A stretch of DNA of 64,000 nt from Lentisphaeria bacterium (GCA_022009855.1 CP091727.1:2480001-2544000); one strand, 5' to 3'; shown: positions 10,692-22,108, numbered from the stretch's first letter. The notes: generated by a model not told the origin, from the letters alone. A program made the numbers and translations.

Positions 10692-10763
10692 TGAAAATAT
10701 TTTCACAACACCTCTTGCATTTCCATTGCGAGTCTGGTATAATTAATAATGAAAATATTTTCA
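10692..10763 (+). promoter_or_regulatory. Sigma70-type promoter bracketed by two identical palindromic operators
   Basis: The -35 box TTGCAT (10715-10720) and -10 box TATAAT (10738-10743) are 17 bases apart, predicting transcription near 10750. The perfect 14-base palindrome TGAAAATATTTTCA occurs twice, at 10692-10705 just upstream of the -35 and at 10750-10763 at the expected start site. It resembles LacI-family operators (TGAAA..TTTCA) but with AT rather than CG at the centre. The regulator encoded immediately downstream is the obvious candidate to bind both, giving autoregulation, possibly by looping across the 58-base centre-to-centre distance. Confidence 0.75.
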
Positions 10764-10784
10764 TAAAGAGAAAGCCGTCTGGGA

Positions 10785-11800
10785 ATGAAGATAAAAAGGT
10801 TACGATTCGGGATATTGCCGAACAGTGCGGCGTGAGTATTGCGACGGTGTCGCGTGCGATCAACGGCACGGCCGGGGTGCGTCCGGAGATCAAGGCGCAG
10901 ATTTTTCAGTGCATGGAGGACTGCGGCTGGCGGAGCAACAATCTGGAGTCGCGGCTGTCGCTGCCGTCGTCGGAACGGAGCGTGGTGATTTTGACCACCC
11001 GGCGGGAGCCGTTGTCGGAGTACAGCATTACGAGCCGGCTGATCGACCGGTTCCGGGAGGAGGGGTATCTGCCGCTGCTTCTGGTGGGTGGTACTTCGAT
11101 GGGGCTGGAATTCTGTTTGCAAAGCAAGCCTTTTGCGGTGATTTTCTACGGGAATCCATCGCTGTTCCGGGAGCAGATTGCGGGTTTGATGGCGGAACAG
11201 GTCCGGGTGGTTGTGATCGGTTCTCCGTTGGAGAGTGAGCCTCCGGCGCCCAGTTTCCCGGTGGATGATGTTGCGCTGGTTCGCTGTGCGGCACGGCGGT
11301 TGTTGGAGGCGGGCCATGAGCGGATCGCATTCTTCGGCGAGTTCGGGGAAAACGCCCATGTATCCCGGCGGCATCTTCTGCCGGAGAGAGTTCGCCAGTC
11401 GCTGGAGGCAATTGCGGAGGCCGTGCCCGGTTTCGATCCGGTCCGCGACAGTGTCGGCGAGAGCTACGGCGACACCTCCGCGCTGAAGCAGTTTCTCCGG
11501 CAGAGCCGCCACACCGGCTGGATCTGCGGCAACCTGCGGCTGGCGAAGCTCTTCTATTTCTGCGCGCTCGAGCAGAATCTGCGCATTCCGCGCGATCTCT
11601 CGGTGATCACCTTCGGGCAGCCGCTGCCGGAGTGGGACTTCCCGGTGCGATTCACTTCGGTTGCGGCCAACTCCGGCCGGACCGATTCAGACATTATCGA
11701 ACTGCTTCAACGCAACCCTTTCCCGACGGAAGAGCGCCATCTCATTGGATCGGTTCTCATCGAAGGGAACAGCGTAGCAGAGGCAAAACATGGAAAGTGA
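10785..11800 (+). CDS. LacI-type transcriptional regulator, frameshift near start
   Basis: DNA-binding repressor with a periplasmic-binding-protein-like sensor domain. The helix-turn-helix reads KVTIRDIAEQCGVSIATVS then RAINGTAGVRPEIKAQI, and the ligand domain follows (LLLVGGTSMGLEF, LEAGHERIAFFGEFGENA, LSVITFGQPLPEWDFP). The open frame extends upstream to 10691, but that would place the start before the promoter. ATG 10785 (MKIK) with a one-base slip in the A5 run at about 10793-10797 joins cleanly to KVTIRDIAEQ. It lies 31 bases before a DUF1559 gene and then a giant secreted protein, which it probably controls together with itself. Confidence 0.8.
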
Positions 11801-11831
11801 ATTTTCACACTCAATCAGGGAGGAAGAGAAT

Positions 11832-12525
11832 ATGCCGAGAAGAAAATCATCCGTCAGTAAATTCACTCTTATTGAACTTCTTGTTGTGATTGCGATCATC
11901 GCGATTCTCGCCGCGATGCTGCTTCCGGCGCTGAACAAGGCGCGGAATTCGGCGAAGGCGATTCAATGTACCAACAATCTCAAACAGATCGGTATGGTCT
12001 ACGCGATGTACGTCAACGAGAATCGCGACTGCCTGATTCCGAGCATCTTTGACGACGCCGGGGCGGAGCGCTGGTATATGCGGATCATGGGTGACGACGG
12101 GAAACTTCTGAAGGTCAACCACTTTTTACTGCCCCGCCATGCCGGCGGCTCCGGAAGATTCCGTGCTGATTCAATATGGACAGAACGAGACGATCGCCCG
12201 TACCTGGACAACTCCCCGCCCTCTGGGAGCCATCACCAAACCGGCGATCCGCTATCTCATCACCGACACCTGGCGCAACATCGACGCCAGCACGATCGAC
12301 TATGAAGACGGCTATTTCCGATTCAAACCCGGCAACAACGGACTTCAGAGCGGCTATGGAGTTCCCGCGCCGCGGCATGCGTCACAGGCGAATGTTCTCT
12401 GTCTCGATTTTCATGTGGAATCGGTCCGGAGCAGCCGTCCGCTGCTTCCGCATCAGGCGTACCCGTTTCTCTGGACGGAAAAGGCCAGTCATCCCCATCT
12501 CGACGCGGTGGACTGGCCGTGGTGA
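11832..12525 (+). CDS. DUF1559 / H-X9-DG prepilin-like protein, one frameshift
   Basis: Pseudopilin-like protein anchored by an N-terminal class III-type signal. From ATG 11832 (GGGAGGAAGAG before it) it reads MPRRKSSVSKFTLIELL, then a hydrophobic helix of about 17 residues ending MLLPALNKARN. Glu5 after the presumed cleavage Phe is present, but the -1 residue is Lys, not the usual Gly. CTNNLKQIGMVYAMYVNEN follows, which is standard for DUF1559. The frame changes near 12130. The end has ASQANVLCLDFHVESV, equivalent to the H-x9-DG block with DF replacing DG. It sits between the LacI-type regulator and the large secreted protein. Confidence 0.8.
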
Positions 12526-12539
12526 AGAGGAGGGGAAGA

Positions 12540-15500
12540 ATGAAGTTCCGACGTATTGCTGTTGTCGCCGTGTGCCTGCTCGGCGGAATATCGGTTCCGG
12601 CTGTGACGGTGGAGGAGGATTTCCGGGGATATCCCGACTTTGATTCCGCACATCACCGCTGGATGTTCCGCGGCGTCGGAGGCGAAGTGATCGACGGGGA
12701 GTACCGCTTCAACGGTGTGTCGATCGAAGAACCGATCCAGCCGGATATCCGTCCGCTGCTGGTCCTGGGAATGCCGCGCGACTTCCCCGCCGGTCCGTCG
12801 TTGCGGCTGGAGGCGGAGATTGCAGTCGGGCGCCGTGGATATTCATTCCTCCCGGCGAAGGGGGATTTGCCCGGCGCATCGGCGTGGCGATTCTGCCGCG
12901 GCCCTTCTCCCGGGGGCACCGGGATCCGGCGAATCTTCCCATGGTCCTGCTGACGCTGGACCGGGAGGCGGATGGCAAGAGGGCGGTCCGGTTCGGCTGC
13001 GAAGGGAAGCTGGATTTCACCCCGGAACGAAAGGTTCTGTACGATGCCGGAGACTGGCGTGACGATGTCGTTTACCGGTTTGCATTGTCACTTGACGGAG
13101 AGCTGGTTTCCGGCACGATCCGTGACGAGGGGGGGAAGGTGCTCTACCAGGCCGAACTGCGCGGAAGCGGTTTCCCCAGGGTGTTCCGCACGGCATATCC
13201 CGGTTTCGCCGATCTGCGGCAGGAGGGGGGCGATCCGGAAATTCCGGGCGGAAAACAATGGGCCGATCGTCAGAGAGGCTCCGCTGATTCCCCGGATGTC
13301 TCCGTGGCGGATCGCGTTCGATGGTACGGCAAAGAGTGTACGTCCGATTCCCGCAGTCGGCTCGACATCGGGAAACTGGCCGGCGGCCACAAGCTGGGGG
13401 CGCCGCGCGACCATCTCCTTTGAACTGGATGCCCCCGGGCCGGGACGATTCCGGCCGAAGTGCAGGGCGACTGGTTCTGGAAACTCTCTCTCAACGGGCA
13501 ATCTCTGATCGATCTCTCCCGCAAAGGGAACGGTTCCGGGAAGGTTTATTCGCTGGATCTGCCGCTTTCGACGGGGAAAAATCGGATTGAAGCGGAGGTT
13601 GGCAGCGGAAGTGAAGGGTGGAGTTTCCGGTTCCGGCCGTTCGATGCAGCGATGTACCGGGAGCGGCTGGCCGCCGCCCGGATCTACGGTTCGGATCGGA
13701 TTCTGTGGAACATCGACCGGCTGTTCGACGATGAGCGCAACCTTGCCCGGCATGGTGTCCGGGTGCCGATGCTGGCTGACGAACTTGCCGCGCTGCGCCG
13801 CCGGGTGCCGGAGGAGCTCTCCTGCCGCGGCACCGCCGAATACGATCAACGGCTGGCGGCGGCATTCCGCAAAGTGTATGACGGCTACCGCGTTCTCCAC
13901 TTCGCCGATCTGCGGAGGGAGTTCGAGGGAATCGGCCGGATGACCGGCTGCAGGATGGATTCCGGAAGCGGCCTGGCGGAACAGGAACAGGCCATGCGCC
14001 GGGCGTTTGCCACCGGGAAGAGCGGGGAATTCGACCGCATCGCCGCGGAGAGTGCGCAGAAACTCTCCCGTCTCCGCGACAGTCAGGAGGGATTCCGGGA
14101 GGGGGTCACCTTCGGCCGTTCGTTCGGTCGGTTCGGCTGGATGACCGGCGACCGGGTCAGCCGTTACAGCTCCGGCGACGGACTGCTGGCCAATCAGGTG
14201 CTCGCCTCCGGCGCACTGCTCCGGCAGTACGTGACTTCGGCGGATGGCAAGACCCCTTGGCGGGTCAATTTCCGTTTTTCCGGCGATCGGGACGCCGCCA
14301 AAGCGGCGGAGCTCGGCGCTCTGCCGAAGCTCAACAGCTCCGGCGAGGTGAAGTTTGGTTACGATCCCTCCTCTTTCTACTCCGGAAGCACTCCGAAGGA
14401 GGTGGTGGTCCGCTCCTGCAACTGGATCCGCAAACAGTTCTCCTTCGGCGCGGATCTGACGGTCGACATGAGTCTTGCTTCTCCCGCCCTGTTGCTGGAG
14501 AGTCCCTGCCGGTTGTTCCATCTCGACGATCCGGCCGTCGCGCCGCCGACCCACTTCGGATACCGGGACCGCGAGGGAAAAATCATCTCGCGAAAGCTCG
14601 GGAACGGCGTCATCTACGACCGTCGCCGTGACGGAAATCTCGGCCGCAACTGGATCCTTTTCTGGAGCGAAACCAACGCTGCCGCCGATCTCGTCGGTCA
14701 CCGTGGCAGTGTGCCGCTGGCGCTCTACTTTCAGTACCAGCCCGAACGGATCGAACGTTCCGCCGGGCGGGTGACCGTCACGCTTGGCCGCAGCGGAGTG
14801 TTGTGGCTCGACACGCCGTTCGGCGCCCGGATTCAGCCCGCCGGAAACTGGCACGGCAACCTGCCGCCGGCCGCCGCCGGCCGCTGCGACGTTCACGCAC
14901 AGGCCGCGCTCGCCTATCCGGTCGAGGCGCGGGAGTTCTACCGGCCGTGTGGGGATGGGCAAATTGAAATCGTCAACCACTTTTCCTACCGGCTGTTTGA
15001 ACAGAACAGCTGGAATCTTGCGCCGCGAAAGTTCGCGCCGCTGCCGCCGGTGCTGATGCTGATGAAGAAACATGGTTTCGACGCCGGACTGCCCGACGGG
15101 ACCGTGAAGCTCGGGTATCCCACGATCTTCGGGCCGCTGGCCGCGGTGGAGGGGGAGATTGTCCGCTACACGCTGCCGGTGCCCGCTGTCGGACGGATGA
15201 CCTTCCCGCGCAACCTCGCCGCTGAGCCGGCCCGGGTGGCGGAGCTGATCCGGGAGAATGAGAAGTGGATCGAGGGCAACCGGTACCGCAATTATTGCGA
15301 AAACATCGCCCGGAGCTGGTACAGCATCCGGGATGGTCTGGGGCATCCGGTCAAGGCGTGGCAGTATCTGCCCGCGGAGTTCCGGGAGTATCTTGCCGGG
15401 CGGTTCCGCTTCGAGACGCAGCGGCTCTCGAGTTACCGGCTTTTCCGCTACTGGCGCTCGCTTGTCGAGCCGTATACCGGGAGCAAATACTTCTACTCCT

Positions 15501-17229
15501 TCTCGATCTCCTGCCGTGCACCCGGGGACGTCGGCATATTCGGCGACCGCGGGTACGGAGTGGGGTGCCACCTCGAAATGCTCGACCGGATCACCGCCGC
15601 CACCGGTGACTGGGAGGGCCTGAAACGGGTCTGGCGCGATCCCGCTCCGCTCGCCCCCCCGAGGCGGTCCGCGACGGCGAGACGGTCACCGTGGATAAGA
15701 TGCTCGGATATTTGAAAGGGGTCCACGACTGGGCGTGGATGGATGGAGGCAGCAACGATTCCGGCGACAACGGGCCGGTGGTGGACTGTGCCCAGGCCGC
15801 CTACGGCGGATACGCCTCGCTGCTGCGCATGGCCCATGCGATGCGGGATCCCGATATGCAAAGACTTGCCGCCTACCATCTGGCGAAGTCGCAGCTGCCG
15901 CTCATCGCACGGACCGCGTTTCGCGACTACGGCCATGAAAACGGCGTTCTCGGCCCCGATCATCAGAATGCCGGATTCCGGGAGTTCATTACGCCGGACT
16001 CCTACGCCAACAGCCCGATGATCGGTCTGACGGCGCGCAACGAGTACGACGGCTCCTTCGATTCTGTGATCAGCTACGCGCTTGTCGACGGGTTCGACAT
16101 CTTTTTTCCCTATGCGAAATATGTCTGGAACGATCTCCGGCGCGATGAAGAAATCCGTTCGCTCTACTGGCCCAACCGCGATCGCGGCGTCAGCCGGATG
16201 ATGCTTCACCTCTATTCGCGGCTGGTTTGGCTGATGATCGATGGGATGCCGCAGGAACAGGCGCTCGCGCTGCTGGACCGCTGGACGCCGCCTGCCACCT
16301 ATTTCCGGCGGCCCGCGGTGCGCGAAATCTATCCGGTCGTCCTCACCGGAGGCTGTCCGCTGACGCTGACCGGATGGGACCCGCTGCCGGAGCCGGAATT
16401 CACCTTCGACCCGGCGGAACGCCGGGTACGGTTGCGGTTTCGTTCCGTGCCGGAAGGGTATTCGTTCGCCGGACTCTCCGCTTCGGAACCGGCCGGTGTG
16501 CTGGTCGCCGGGGGAAAACGTGCCATACCGTTACGATTCCACCACCCGGCAGTTGACGGTGGAGCTCCCGGCGGGTGGAGAGCATCTGGTGGAAATCCGG
16601 TATTCCACAATCGAACCGGGGCGTTTCGCGCCGCTGCCGCTGCCGCCGCGCCGGGAAGGAATTCCGACCGCAAATGGGTTGGAACCGGAGAGTTTTGTGC
16701 CGGTTCCCTTCTCCACAGCCTGGAAGCCTGCGCCGGTTCCCGCCGGCGGAAATCGTGAAACGGTGCTGTACCGCGCGGATTTTTCCGGGAAAGCTCCGGA
16801 GTGGAAGTTTCACTCCTGGGGGAGGTTCCGTCGCCGGTGTCCGGCGGGTTCACCGGCGAGAACGGCCGTCCGCCGAAGGCGCTGGAGATCTGTGCCGTCG
16901 AACACGACTATGCCGGACGGGTTTCACCGCGGATTCCGCTCCCCGCCGGACGGAAGGAGCTGGTGTTGCGGGGGACGCTGAGCCTCTCGGCCGACTACCG
17001 GGGCAACAAACCGCGCATGTTCTTCTGGAGCGGGAAATCGGCTCACTTCTTCGAGCTGCCCCGTCCCCGTCCGGGGAAGAAACAGCGGTTTGAAATCGTT
17101 CTGCCGGTCGCGAAACTGCCGGCGGAAACCGGCGAAATCCTTCTGCAGCTGGCCAGCAGTTTCATAGACGGGCAGGACAAACCGGCGGGAAGTGTGTTCT
17201 TCCACGAGCTTTCCCTCTCCTGCCGGTGA
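12540..17229 (+). CDS. Very large secreted protein, putative polysaccharide-active enzyme (paralogue of 47089-51165)
   Basis: About 1560 residues read across at least five frame breaks (near 12880, 13255, 13440, 15660, 16490 and 16810). It starts at ATG 12540 after GAGGAGGGG, with signal peptide MKFRRIAVVAVCLLGGIS. An N-terminal beta-rich part is followed by a long helical middle (13460-15700) and a region with GGSNDSGDNGPVVDCAQAAY. The C-terminal beta domain is a likely carbohydrate-binding module (LYRADFSGKAPEWKFHSWG). It shares several blocks with the protein at 47089-51165, for example NHFSYRLFEQNSWN / NYFSYRKIPNDWN and APLPPVL. The helical middle suggests an (alpha/alpha)6-barrel hydrolase or lyase, but I cannot assign a family. 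It follows its LacI regulator and a pseudopilin-like gene. Confidence 0.6.
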
Positions 17230-17234
17230 ACAGA

Positions 17235-17274
17235 AATCCCCCTGCCGCGACGTTTGCGCGGCAGGGGATTTTTT
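17235..17274 (+). terminator. Rho-independent terminator of the large secreted protein gene
   Basis: The inverted repeat ATCCCCCTGCCGCG / CGCGGCAGGGGAT, with a six- to seven-base loop and one bulged C, is followed by a run of seven T at 17268-17274. It begins six bases after the stop codon at 17229. The convergent minus-strand gene ends at 17274, so the hairpin may serve both directions. Confidence 0.8.
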
Positions 17275-19136
17275 CATGGAAGTTGCGCCGCGCCTTCAGT
17301 GGGGGACTCTTCAAGCGCGTACTCCCATTTGCCCAGAGTGAGGCCGTCCGCGGAACGATACTCCTCTGCCGAGAAATTCGCCGTCACCGAAATCCCGTTC
17401 GAGAAGCGGCTCCCTTTGCACCAGCCGATCCGGTGTCAGATATTCGAACGACACCATCCGGGCGAATCCGGTCCGCCGCGCCACCCGCGTCGCCCGCGCA
17501 TAGGAGGCCGCAATCTCCTCCTTCTGCTCCTCCCACTGGCTCGCCGAGAGGCTGTAGAGCGGCGGCTCCCCGTAGAGCGCGTCGAAGAGGTCCCGCAGCG
17601 GCATCAGCTCCGGTACGCTGTTCGAACTGTCCCCCCAGTACCAGTAGCTCACCACGCAGTCGTGGTAGACCAGCTCCCACAGCGGAATCCGGTACCCGGG
17701 ATTGAGCATGTACTGCCGGATCTGCGGCGGAATCTCCCCGCCGCGGTACTGGGTGGTCATGCGCCGCCCCGCGTCCGGCGCCCGGAGCTGGGAGGGGCTG
17801 AGCATCCCCTCGGAGAAATGAAACGCCGCGGCGGTCGCCTCGCTGCCAACCTCTACGCCGCAGACCAGCCCGATGTCCGCGAGAAAGCGCAGCTGTGTGT
17901 TGATGTAGCGCAAGGAATCGGAGCGGGTTGCCGGATGCAGCGGGTGATAGCACTCCGAAAGGGTGGACCCGGCCTGCACGTCGATGAAGCGGGAGTTGTA
18001 GCCGACCTTCTCCACATCCGGCGGAACGTTCTCCATTGTGAGCTTCAATGCCGGAATGTCGCAGACCGCATGTTGCGGATACAGTTTGCCGTCCAGCCCG
18101 TGCACCTCCCACGCCCGGGAGAGATTTCCCTCGCGATCGACCCGGACGATTCCCGGCCACTGTTTCGTGTTGACGCTCCGCTTCACCCGGTACGGAATGA
18201 TCTGGTCGACGCAGGTTTTCGGCAGAACGTCCCGGTAGATGTCGTACTTGCCGACCAGATAGCCCCGGCGTTTCAGCTCGGCGCAATCCTCCGGCGTCTC
18301 CCCCTTCGAAGGAGTTCCAGAGCACCCGGTCCATCCCGAGTTTTCGGAGGTCGTCGGCGACGCGGCGGACGTTGCGCGGGGTCCGCTCCGGCTCCTCCGG
18401 GCGGCCGTAGAGGCGGTTCATGTTGTTGTCGTCCCAGAGCCAGAAATCGGCCGCTCCGATCAGTTTCTCCAGCTCCGGCGTGTGGCGGCACTTTTCCCGG
18501 AGTGTCACGACCATACCCTGCGATTCGCGCCAGGCGCGGTATTGGGCTGTCGCCGGAACAAGCCCTTCGGCGAAGAAATAACGGATCGCCCGGGAGTAGC
18601 CCCATTCCCCTTTTTCCCCTTCCAGATCACCCGGCTGTGTCGCAAGCCGTCGAAGGGCGCGTTTTCAAGCTCCGCGTCGGAGCCGCACTCCACGCCGCAG
18701 AGGACGCAGAGCCCGCCGCGCAGAAATCCGAAGAGCCCCATCGACGCCTGACTCCCCGCGTAAAACGCCAGCCGTTCGGGGAGGGAAACTCCATTCCGCC
18801 GCCGGAACGGCGTAACCGGTTCCGAAGGGATAGATTCCGACATCCTCTCGTTCCATCTTCCACGCGGGCGGCCAGGCGATCTTCTCCGGCATCGGACCGT
18901 CGCCGTCGAGGCGGAGCTGCACGCCGCCGGACTCCGGCAGTGTGAGCGTCGCATGCAGCGTGAAGCCGCCGCAGTCGAGATCGAGTTCGAGGGCGCCGGT
19001 CTCCACCGTCGCGCGGGTGACCGGATACTCCGCGGGGAGGGTTTCGAATTCCCGGTTCTTCGGTTTCCACCGGAGGAGGAGGGAGCCGTCTCCCGTTCAG
19101 CCGGAGGGCGAAGGTTTCATTTTCAAGCGAGAGCAT
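17274..19136 (-). CDS. GH129/GH101-like glycosidase, copy A, several frameshifts
   Basis: About 620 residues, presumably a TIM-barrel exo-glycosidase related to alpha-N-acetylgalactosaminidases. The start is ATG 19136 (AAGGAG upstream), MLSLENETFALRLN. The N-terminal beta domain is followed by ADFWLWDDNNMNRLYG, then SRFIDVQAGSTLSEC and LADIGLVCGVEVGSEA, whose Asp and Glu are 43 residues apart and make a plausible nucleophile and acid/base pair. VYHDCVVSYWYWGDSSN and PPLYSLSASQWEEQ are family-like. The frame breaks near 19095, 18780, 18570, 18290 and 17390. The C-terminus NGISVTANFSAEEYRS matches copy B. No signal peptide is visible. It lies 15 bases downstream of copy B. The family assignment is from memory of motif order and is only moderately sure. 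Confidence 0.55.
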
Positions 19137-19151
19137 ACGATATGGTTCTCC

Positions 19152-21047
19152 TTACAAGGGGTTGATTTCCGTTTCAGATAAATTCCCGCGTTCCAGCAGA
19201 AAATCGCACGGCGGCACTGTTTCGCCGGAGTCGGTCCGGAACGCCCGGTCCGAGAAGTTTACGGTCACGGTCACGCCGTTCGCAAAGCGGGTGCGGTGGA
19301 CGAGTTTCTCGGCATCCAGCCAATCGAAGGCGGTCATTTTCTCATAGCCGGTAAGCCGTGCCGCAGCCGAAGCCCGTTTCGCCGACTCCAGCAGCAGAGG
19401 CTTTTGCCGTTTCCAGTCGGCGACGTGCAACGAGTAGAGCGGCGGCTGCCCGTAAAGCAGGTTGAAGAGGTCACGTCGCGGCAGCAGTTCCGGACAGCAG
19501 TTCGAACTGTCCCCCCCAGTACCAGTAGCTGACCATGCAGTCATGGTAGATCAGCTCCCACAGCGGAATCCGATAGCGTGGATTGAGCATGAAGCGGTCG
19601 AAGATCTCCTCGTGCTCTTCCGGTGTGTATTGGTGTGCCTTGCTTCGCCCTGATTCCCGGTAATTGAGCCGGTAGAGGGCGGGCTGAGCTTGCCCTCGCT
19701 GTAGCTGCAGGCCCCGACATAGCTTTCACAGCCCTCTTCCGTGCCGGAGATCAAGCCGGCGTCACCGAGAATCTGAAACGCCTCCCGGCGCTTCCGGATG
19801 CTTTCGCGCCGGGTCAGCGGATGCTCCGGAGCGCGGCACTCCATGGCTCCGCCTCCCATCACGTCGAAAAACCACGCTTCGAAGCCGTGTTCGCGGGCAA
19901 GAGCGGGAACCTCCGCCCGGGTGTATTCCGGGGCGAACTGCGGGCAGACCCGGTTCTGGTGGTGCATGATGCCGTCCCGGCCGCGGAGGGCCCACGCCTG
20001 TATGTAATTCCCCGCTTCGTCCCGCACGGTGTCGCGGGGCCACGCCGTCATCCGCCGCGCAGTGTAGTCGCATTCCCGGAGCCGTGCCGGCGGAATCAGC
20101 GGCGCCAGCGTACCGGGCAGTTCATCCTCCAGATTGTCGTATTTTGCAGTCAGAAATCCTGTTTTTTCTGCGATTTTCCCCGCGGCGGGGCAGTCCCCGG
20201 CGAAGAAGAGTCCGATCAACGCCCGGTCGCAGCCGGCGGCTTTGATTTCTCCGGCAATCCGGACGAGCTCCACCGCCGTCGGGTTCAATTCGGCGTCTCC
20301 GGCTCCGTACATGAACTCCTCGTATTGATCGGGCCAGATCCAGAACTCCGGCGCGCCGATCAGGCGGTCCAGTTGCGGGAGCCGCCATCGCTTCTCCCGC
20401 AGGGATTCGACCGGACCTGGCGCATCGCGGTAACGGCGATAGGCGGCGCAGAGGGCGGAGAGGCCGCCGCGGTCGCCGGAGAGGAATCGTACCGCCCGTT
20501 CATATCCCCAGACACCGCATTCCGGCAGCCAGCCGAGCTGAGAGTGGAGCAGGCCGCCTTCCCGTTCGTGGCGGACCTGCGCATCGGTGCCGGACTCCAC
20601 CGCCAGAACGATCCACGCATCTCCGCGCAGCGAAGCGAGAAACGCCAGATGCCAGCTCTGGGAGTTGAGGAGTGAGCACTCCGGCAGAACCGGGATCGAC
20701 GGGTCGTCGACCGGAAAGGCAAATCCCTCTCCCGCCGGAATCAGCGCGAGATCACCCGGGTCCGGAATCAGCGAGCCGGGGTATTCCACCGGTGCGGTCA
20801 GGACGCCGTCTCCTGCGAGTCGCAGCTCCGGATTGCCGTCGTCGGCGAACCGCAGCGTCGCCTCCAGCGGGAAGGAAAGCCGCGGCGTGCGGAGGCGGAA
20901 CCGGAACTTTCCCTCCTCACGCCGGAGCGCTTCGATTTTGCATCCGTTCCCGGCGAAGCGGAAAATCGTCTCTCCGCAGCGGAGTGTGAGGGCGGAATCC
21001 GCCTCATTCAGAGAAATTGTTCGGCCATTTTGCATCAGTTCCGGCAT
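19152..21047 (-). CDS. GH129/GH101-like glycosidase, copy B, two frameshifts
   Basis: Tandem paralogue of copy A, about 632 residues. The start ATG 21047 (GAGGAG upstream) gives MPELMQNGRTISLNEADSAL and overlaps the end of the GntR-type regulator by 13 bases, implying co-transcription and coupling. N-terminal beta domain, then APEFWIWPDQYEEFMYG, FEAWFFDVMGGGAMECR and LISGTEEGCESY (candidate Asp/Glu pair about 42 residues apart). HDCMVSYWYWG and KLVHRTRFANGVTVTVNFSD follow. The frame breaks near 19690 and 19520. No signal peptide is seen, so it probably acts in the cytoplasm on imported oligosaccharides. Divergence from copy A suggests a different but related substrate. Confidence 0.55.
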
Positions 21048-22108
21048 GACGTGGCTCCTCGCTCTGAAAAGTCGGTCGGCTGAATCGAAATCAAACGGGA
21101 TTCCAGGTTTTTCCGGATGAATCCGAATCCGGGGTTTTCGATCTGGCGGATCAGCAGTTCCGCAGCGCATTTTCCCAGCTCTTCGAGCGGCGGCTCCACC
21201 GTCAGCAGTTCGTGCGGCAGAAACGCGGTGAGCGAGGCGTGGTCGAAGCCGGAAAGCCGGACCTCGTCGAGCCGGATTCCCCGCCGGTGCGCATCGCGAA
21301 TGAGGTCGCCCGCGCAGATGTCGTTGAGGCAGCATACCGCGTCGGGGCGCTTGCCCGCATGGCGGAACTGTTCGAAAAAGCGCTCCGTCTCCTCCGGTGA
21401 ACTCTCTCCGGTGCAGAGGAGTTCCGGCCGCGCCTTCAGGCGGCACCGTTTCAACCCCTCCAGAAATCCCTGTTTGCGTTCGCGGGTGGCACTGCGGCTG
21501 AGGCCGGCATTGCTGTAGAGGGCGAAACGTCGGCACTTCTCCCGGTAGAGGAGGCGGACGATCTTCGCGATGGCGTCGCCGTTTTCAAACGTGAGCAGAT
21601 TTCCGTCGATCCCCTGCGGCAGGCGGACCAGAAAGAGGGTGGGAATGCCGCTGCGCACCAGATGAGGGAGCGCCTTCCAATCGTTCCGGTTCGGGTCGGC
21701 ATAAACCACCATCCCGGCGGGATTGCGGGCGATGGCGGTGGAGAGAATCCGTTCCTGAGACGCCGTATCGCCGCACAGCGGAATGATGGAACTCAGGTAG
21801 TTCGCCTCCTCCGCCGCCCGGCTGAACTCCCGCAGCGAGAGGGCGAAAAAGGTGAGGTCGTAGCAGAGAAACACCAGTTCGCGCGAGATCACCCGGCTGT
21901 TTCCCGTCACCAGATTGCCGACGCCGTTGATCGTGCGGATCAGATTTCGCCGGGCCAGTTCCGCCAGAGCGCGGCGGAGCGTCGGCTTGCTGACCTGAAA
22001 CGATTCCGCCAGAAGTTGTTCCGACGGCAGAAAGTTGCCGATCGCCATCCGGCTCACCCGTTTTTCCAGCTCCCCGACCAGTGCGGGGTAGCGGCTGCTC
22101 CGTGCCAT
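21035..22108 (-). CDS. GntR-family regulator with LacI-type sensor domain
   Basis: Intact 357-residue regulator. The N-terminal winged helix-turn-helix reads LPSEQLLAESFQVSKPTLRR ALAELARRNLIRTI, and the remainder is a periplasmic-binding-protein-like sugar sensor (LVFLCYDLTFFALSLREFSR, NPAGMVVYADPNRNDW, KRPDAVCCLNDICAGDLIRD, VRLSGFDHASLTAFLP). It is the first gene of a minus-strand unit with the two GH129/GH101-like glycosidases, with its stop inside the start of copy B. It probably represses that unit in the absence of the cognate sugar. The 230 bases upstream are AT-rich but I found no clear operator. Confidence 0.8.
   Translation of the reverse strand: MARSSRYPALVGELEKRVSRMAIGNFLPSEQLLAESFQVSKPTLRRALAELARRNLIRTINGVGNLVTGNSRVISRELVFLCYDLTFFALSLREFSRAAEEANYLSSIIPLCGDTASQERILSTAIARNPAGMVVYADPNRNDWKALPHLVRSGIPTLFLVRLPQGIDGNLLTFENGDAIAKIVRLLYREKCRRFALYSNAGLSRSATRERKQGFLEGLKRCRLKARPELLCTGESSPEETERFFEQFRHAGKRPDAVCCLNDICAGDLIRDAHRRGIRLDEVRLSGFDHASLTAFLPHELLTVEPPLEELGKCAAELLIRQIENPGFGFIRKNLESRLISIQPTDFSERGATSCRN

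Noticed and set aside
13088..15571. Minus-strand open frame of 827 codons
   Set aside because: Antisense shadow of the large secreted protein, with no motif or start signal.
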